Below, piece after piece: positions 6,067 through 8,569 of a stretch of DNA of 8,569 nt. The first letter of the stretch is position 1, and each line of letters begins with the position of its first letter. The stretch is from Thiotrichales bacterium HSG1 (GTDB taxonomy: Bacteria; Pseudomonadota; Gammaproteobacteria; Beggiatoales; Beggiatoaceae): NCBI GenBank assembly GCA_030378125.1, contig JAUCGN010000072.1, forward strand, positions 1 to 8,569, in the 5' to 3' direction. The notes beneath the pieces were generated by a model. That model ran no database searches, was not told where the DNA came from, and was given only the letters and a program-made list of their open reading frames with translations. The translations under genes and the position numbers were made by a program.

Positions 6067-6798
6067 CTAATCAAAAGGCTTTCGCAGTATGAAAACAAAC
6101 CCAGGTGTTGCCCAAGTCAAAGCATGTAGAACATAATGAGGTAGATAGGACATAATCTTCCACCACCAAGCTGTTTTAGCATATTTATCAGGGTTTTTAA
6201 TAATGTAAGGAATCACATTGTAGATTTCAAAACTAGAGAACCATTTTTTCAAAGTCCAATAATTTGCAGAATAGGCATCTAAAATACCTTTAGAACCACA
6301 AAAATGCATAAATTTAACAGCAAACTTGCGTGGTAACCAATGTACAAAAGGCCAAAATACATGTGGTTCTACTGGAAATAGTAAATTAGGCCCAGCAAAA
6401 TAACAATATCCTCCCGGTTTTAAAATTCGATAAATTTCAGTAATTAAGTCTTGTGGATTTGGAACATGCTCATAAACTTGATTGCAAATAATCACATCTA
6501 CACTGTTATCAGTACAAGATAGATTTTCTACTGATTCATTTAAAAAATGTAAATTAGTATGAGTTGCTTGAAATTCAGTCCAACGTGTCCAAGGTTCTGG
6601 ATCAATGCCAATAATAGATTTAACTTTAGGTGCAATAGCATTCACAATACCACCGCTACCACATCCTATATCCAGCCATGTGGTTTGAGTTAGAGGAATT
6701 TCTAAAAAATGTGAGATTGTTTGCAAGATGGCTTGTGCTTTTACATCTCTATTTTTTGCTCCCCAACGTGGTTCATTTATTTGATTAGTAACAACCAT
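6067..6798 (-). CDS. Class I SAM-dependent methyltransferase (Methyltransf_11 type)
   Basis: This 243-residue cytosolic enzyme transfers a methyl group from S-adenosylmethionine to an unidentified acceptor. Residues 42-50 (LDIGCGSGG) are motif I, which binds SAM. The acidic residue ending strand 2 is Asp66 in IGIDPEPW. Residues 100-112 (VDVIICNQVYEHV) and the following ILKPGGYCYFAGPN match motifs II and III of the family. The C-terminal third is rich in Trp, Phe and Tyr (HVFWPFVHWLP, TAWWWKIMSYLPHYVL), which suggests a lipid, quinone or undecaprenyl-linked glycan substrate. The ATG at 6796-6798 was chosen because GGAAAAA lies upstream at workable spacing. ATGs at 6832-6834 (with GGGTGA just upstream) and 6844-6846 are alternatives that add 12 or 16 residues. 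It lies 158 bp after ruvX with its own candidate promoter, so a shared function is not indicated. Confidence 0.85.
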   Translation of the reverse strand: MVVTNQINEPRWGAKNRDVKAQAILQTISHFLEIPLTQTTWLDIGCGSGGIVNAIAPKVKSIIGIDPEPWTRWTEFQATHTNLHFLNESVENLSCTDNSVDVIICNQVYEHVPNPQDLITEIYRILKPGGYCYFAGPNLLFPVEPHVFWPFVHWLPRKFAVKFMHFCGSKGILDAYSANYWTLKKWFSSFEIYNVIPYIIKNPDKYAKTAWWWKIMSYLPHYVLHALTWATPGFVFILRKPFD

Positions 6799-6886
6799 TA
6801 TTATTTTTCCAATACTAAACGTTAACTGTAGCATTATTTCACCCATCGGACTAATGACTAAGCAACCAACCGGATAGATTGATAGC

Positions 6887-6915
6887 CATATAGGATGGGT
6901 AAAATCTGTTGTCCA
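6887..6915 (-). promoter_or_regulatory. Candidate sigma-70 promoter for the methyltransferase gene
   Basis: On the minus strand TGGACA (6910-6915, five of six -35 bases) and TATATG (6887-6892, four of six -10 bases) are separated by exactly 17 bp. The predicted start near 6880 would leave room for any of the three possible ATG starts. No competing promoter stands out between the ruvX stop and the methyltransferase. Confidence 0.4.
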
Positions 6916-6956
6916 CTATTCTTCGTAAAAGGGGATAATTTGTAATACCCTCCAAC

Positions 6957-7349
6957 TTATTGCGAAATTAAGTCACTAAACCAAGTTTCCAAGATAATTT
7001 GAGCCGCAACAGCATCTAACGGTTCCGATCCAGATACCCGTTCAGCCGCAGCAAATGATGATAATCTTTCATCAATGGTATGTACTGGTAAGTGGTAGCG
7101 TCCATGTAATTGTCGGCAAAAACGTTGTACCGCAATAGTTATAATATTGTCTGAACCATCATCATGGCTAGGTAAACCGACTATCAATTCATTTGGCTGC
7201 CACTCCTGTACTAGAGAATTAATTTTAGCCCAATCTATTTGCTTGTTTTTAACTGCCACAATTGTCAAAGGACTGGCGGTTGCAGTAATAGTCTGTCCTA
7301 TAGCTACCCCAATTCTTTTACTACCGTAGTCAAATCCCATTAAATACAT
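6957..7349 (-). CDS. ruvX: Putative pre-16S rRNA nuclease / Holliday junction resolvase-like protein RuvX (YqgF)
   Basis: This 130-residue protein has the RNase H-like fold of the RuvX/YqgF family, thought to finish the 5' end of 16S rRNA and historically proposed as a Holliday junction resolvase. Asp7 in GFDYGSKRIGVAIG is the first catalytic acid. EWQPNELIVGLP followed by DG (64-65) is the second conserved block. DERLSS (93-98) and Asp112 in LDAVAAQIILE complete the set. Compared with my memory of E. coli YqgF, the segment from DERLS to IILE is about eight residues shorter, because the basic GYRALNKGK-type loop is missing. The length is otherwise normal. The start at 7347-7349 has no clear ribosome site; a second ATG three codons on (MGFDYG) is possible. 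The yqgE and pyr genes that often accompany it are absent here. Confidence 0.93.
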   Translation of the reverse strand: MYLMGFDYGSKRIGVAIGQTITATASPLTIVAVKNKQIDWAKINSLVQEWQPNELIVGLPSHDDGSDNIITIAVQRFCRQLHGRYHLPVHTIDERLSSFAAAERVSGSEPLDAVAAQIILETWFSDLISQ

Positions 7350-7389
7350 TTTTATGATTATTTAAATTTATCGTATAATAAAATCTGGC

Positions 7390-7402
7390 AATTCTAAGAA
7401 TT
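7390..7402. repeat. Short palindrome upstream of ruvX
   Basis: AATTCT (7390-7395) and AGAATT (7397-7402) are perfect arms around one base, about 40 bp before the ruvX start. The position and symmetry would suit a dimeric regulator, but palindromes this small and AT-rich can arise by chance. No clean -35/-10 pair is visible around it. Confidence 0.25.
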
Positions 7403-7479
7403 ACACATTGACAAACATAACTTCTGGTTCTTCTTTTACCTATTATAAATCAATAACAGGCTAATACTAATTTTATTAA

Positions 7480-7617
7480 AAACTATCTGAACTACTGGAT
7501 GAATTACCAGCTTATATTCTTAATAAGTTGTTGGATGGGTATGAAGCTGAATCACAGTTAAGTTTAGCACCTGTATATAATAATATAGGGGTAATAAACT
7601 TAAGGTCTTTAATCTAA
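7480..7617 (+). pseudogene. Stop-free coding-like fragment, possible gene remnant
   Basis: One plus-strand frame runs from just after a TAA (7477-7479) to a TAA at 7615-7617 and reads like protein: KLSELLDELPAYILNKLL, then DGYEAESQLSLAPVYNN. There is no ATG or GTG near its beginning and no ribosome site; the first possible starts are TTG codons at 7528 and 7531. It could be the tail of a lost gene. I do not recognise the family, and 45 open codons in AT-rich DNA could be chance. It converges on the minus-strand gene that ends at 7614. Confidence 0.25.
7558..7603 (-). terminator. Hairpin just downstream of the C-terminal repeat protein gene
   Basis: TTAAGTTTA (7558-7566) and TAAACTTAA (7595-7603) are perfect 9-base arms. 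The stem continues inside with ACCT against GGGT after a small internal loop. It lies about 11 bases after the minus-strand stop codon, the usual place for a transcript-end hairpin. The stem is AT-rich and no T-run follows on the minus strand, so it would be a weak intrinsic terminator or an RNA 3'-end stabiliser. Confidence 0.4.
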
Positions 7618-8569
7618 TCTTCTTCAACTGTAAAACGAATAGGCTCAACTCCATAAAATATTTCTTCACTATTATCCAAACTATATCCAACATAAATCTT
7701 CACTATCCCATCTATAAGATTAGTATTATGAACTGGAATATCTGTAGTTTTAGTCAAAACTTTCGAATAAAATGTTTGTAAACTATCAAATTCTCCATCC
7801 CATTGTCGCCAATAGTTTTCTTTATAAAAATATAGCTTATCTTGATAGTCAGCAACCATATAAATATCAGCCAATTTCCCAATATGACGTGAATCGACAT
7901 CTATGTGAAATTTAATGTTTAAACTATCAGAAGTTTTAAATTTGAAGTTATTTTTCGTATTACCATTAATTGAATGGCTAAAAAAGCTAGTTATATTTGT
8001 ATTATTTTTTTCGTTAGTTAAATTGTTGAATACTCTACTATTACCAAAAAACAAATGGATTGGATCATCGTCAATTATATTATTTTCTGAGAGGCCAAGA
8101 TAAATTTTAAAGTCACCAAGATTATTGCCAACTTGATTTAACAGACGATTTGCATAGATTCGTAATTCTGTACCTTCTGTAGGTTGTAGTTCAATGATTT
8201 CGTTTGTCAAAATATTTTTAATACTCTGAAAATCATCTATTTTTCCTCTATCTTCCCAGTTATCTCCATTCTGTACATAAGCTGACTTATCATTATGAAC
8301 AGCCATAACCAAAACTGGTTCATCAATAAATACAGACAAATCTAAATAATAAGTTTCTTGGTAAGGTAATCTAACACCGTTAGGATGTCTTGTATTAATT
8401 CTTTTACCAGAAGATTTATCCCCAGTTATAATGCTGCAAGAAAATTTTTGGTTTCCAATCTTGACTTTGCAAGGAGGTTCAGAACCTGCAAATTTTACAT
8501 TAAAACTAAACTTTATATCTTTTTCAAATGTAACATGTTCACCAATAATTACATTTTCCAATTCAGTAC
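7614..8569 (-). CDS. Partial protein with two diverged beta-rich modules (C-terminal part)
   Basis: The frame is open to the window edge (GAA and ACT codons precede the TTG at 8559-8561), so the true start probably lies outside. About 318 codons are visible. Numbering from the TTG, residues about 72-171 and 214-311 look like two copies of one module. Each starts with L(D/N)(L/I)xxxID, passes through (V/M)VA, an aromatic segment with W near D or G, and SIKNILTNE or FYSKVLTKT, then ends (F/V)KIY(L/V)G(L/Y)S followed by a PI(H/R)(L/F) strand. The second copy, with HIGKLADIYMVADY and EPIRFTVEE, resembles C-terminal modules I recall in large exported proteins of Beggiatoa-type bacteria. No membrane segment is visible in this part. 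A secreted or surface role is inferred from that resemblance; the actual function is unknown. A hairpin follows the stop. Confidence 0.75.
   Translation of the reverse strand, partial: TELENVIIGEHVTFEKDIKFSFNVKFAGSEPPCKVKIGNQKFSCSIITGDKSSGKRINTRHPNGVRLPYQETYYLDLSVFIDEPVLVMAVHNDKSAYVQNGDNWEDRGKIDDFQSIKNILTNEIIELQPTEGTELRIYANRLLNQVGNNLGDFKIYLGLSENNIIDDDPIHLFFGNSRVFNNLTNEKNNTNITSFFSHSINGNTKNNFKFKTSDSLNIKFHIDVDSRHIGKLADIYMVADYQDKLYFYKENYWRQWDGEFDSLQTFYSKVLTKTTDIPVHNTNLIDGIVKIYVGYSLDNSEEIFYGVEPIRFTVEED

Noticed and set aside
1..8569. CRISPR array or toxin-antitoxin system
   Set aside because: The only regular repeats are the 75-bp coding repeats without spacers, and no pair of small overlapping genes of that type was found.

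Overview
The window is AT-rich bacterial chromosome. The genes suggest a gammaproteobacterium, possibly a large sulfur bacterium of the Beggiatoa/Thioploca/Thiomargarita type. The pointers are a gammaproteobacterial-looking RuvX, a tRNA-Leu(GAG) with an encoded CCA end, a sigma-54 type promoter, a BspA-type surface protein, and an IS1-family remnant and dispersed repeats of a kind I remember from those organisms and from cyanobacteria. The taxonomic placement is inference; no marker gene settles it.

Layout from left to right: (1) 1-830 holds a minus-strand exported BspA-type repeat protein. Its 3' end is cut off in mid-repeat where a sequence resembling an insertion-sequence end begins. (2) 830-1475 is a long non-coding stretch with a candidate promoter for that gene, a structured inverted repeat and degenerate dispersed repeats. 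(3) 1415-1561 is a plus-strand tRNA-Leu(GAG) with a good sigma-70 promoter. (4) 1609-1827 is a decayed IS1-family transposase; 1828-1987 shows nothing recognisable. (5) 1988-3334 is a minus-strand exported coiled-coil plus ClpP-fold serine protease, with a strong sigma-54 type promoter. (6) 3416-5767 is a minus-strand exported DUF255 thioredoxin-like protein fused to a C-terminal DsbD-alpha-like domain. (7) 5768-6066 is a repeat-bearing intergenic region. (8) 6067-6915 is a class I SAM methyltransferase and its candidate promoter. (9) 6957-7349 is ruvX. (10) 7350-7613 is intergenic, with a small palindrome, a stop-free coding-like scrap and a hairpin. (11) 7614-8569 is the 3' part of a protein with two diverged copies of a beta-rich module; it is open at the window edge.

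All protein genes lie on the minus strand, but gaps of about 140-300 bp and separate promoter candidates argue against one operon. The most interesting part is 1988-5767. There two predicted exported proteins, one a ClpP-like protease without an ATPase partner here and the other a thiol-redox fusion protein, are adjacent, and the protease appears to be under RpoN control. They may act together in envelope protein quality control, but only adjacency and predicted localisation support that. Ordinary housekeeping content (tRNA-Leu, ruvX, methyltransferase) is interspersed with mobile-element debris.
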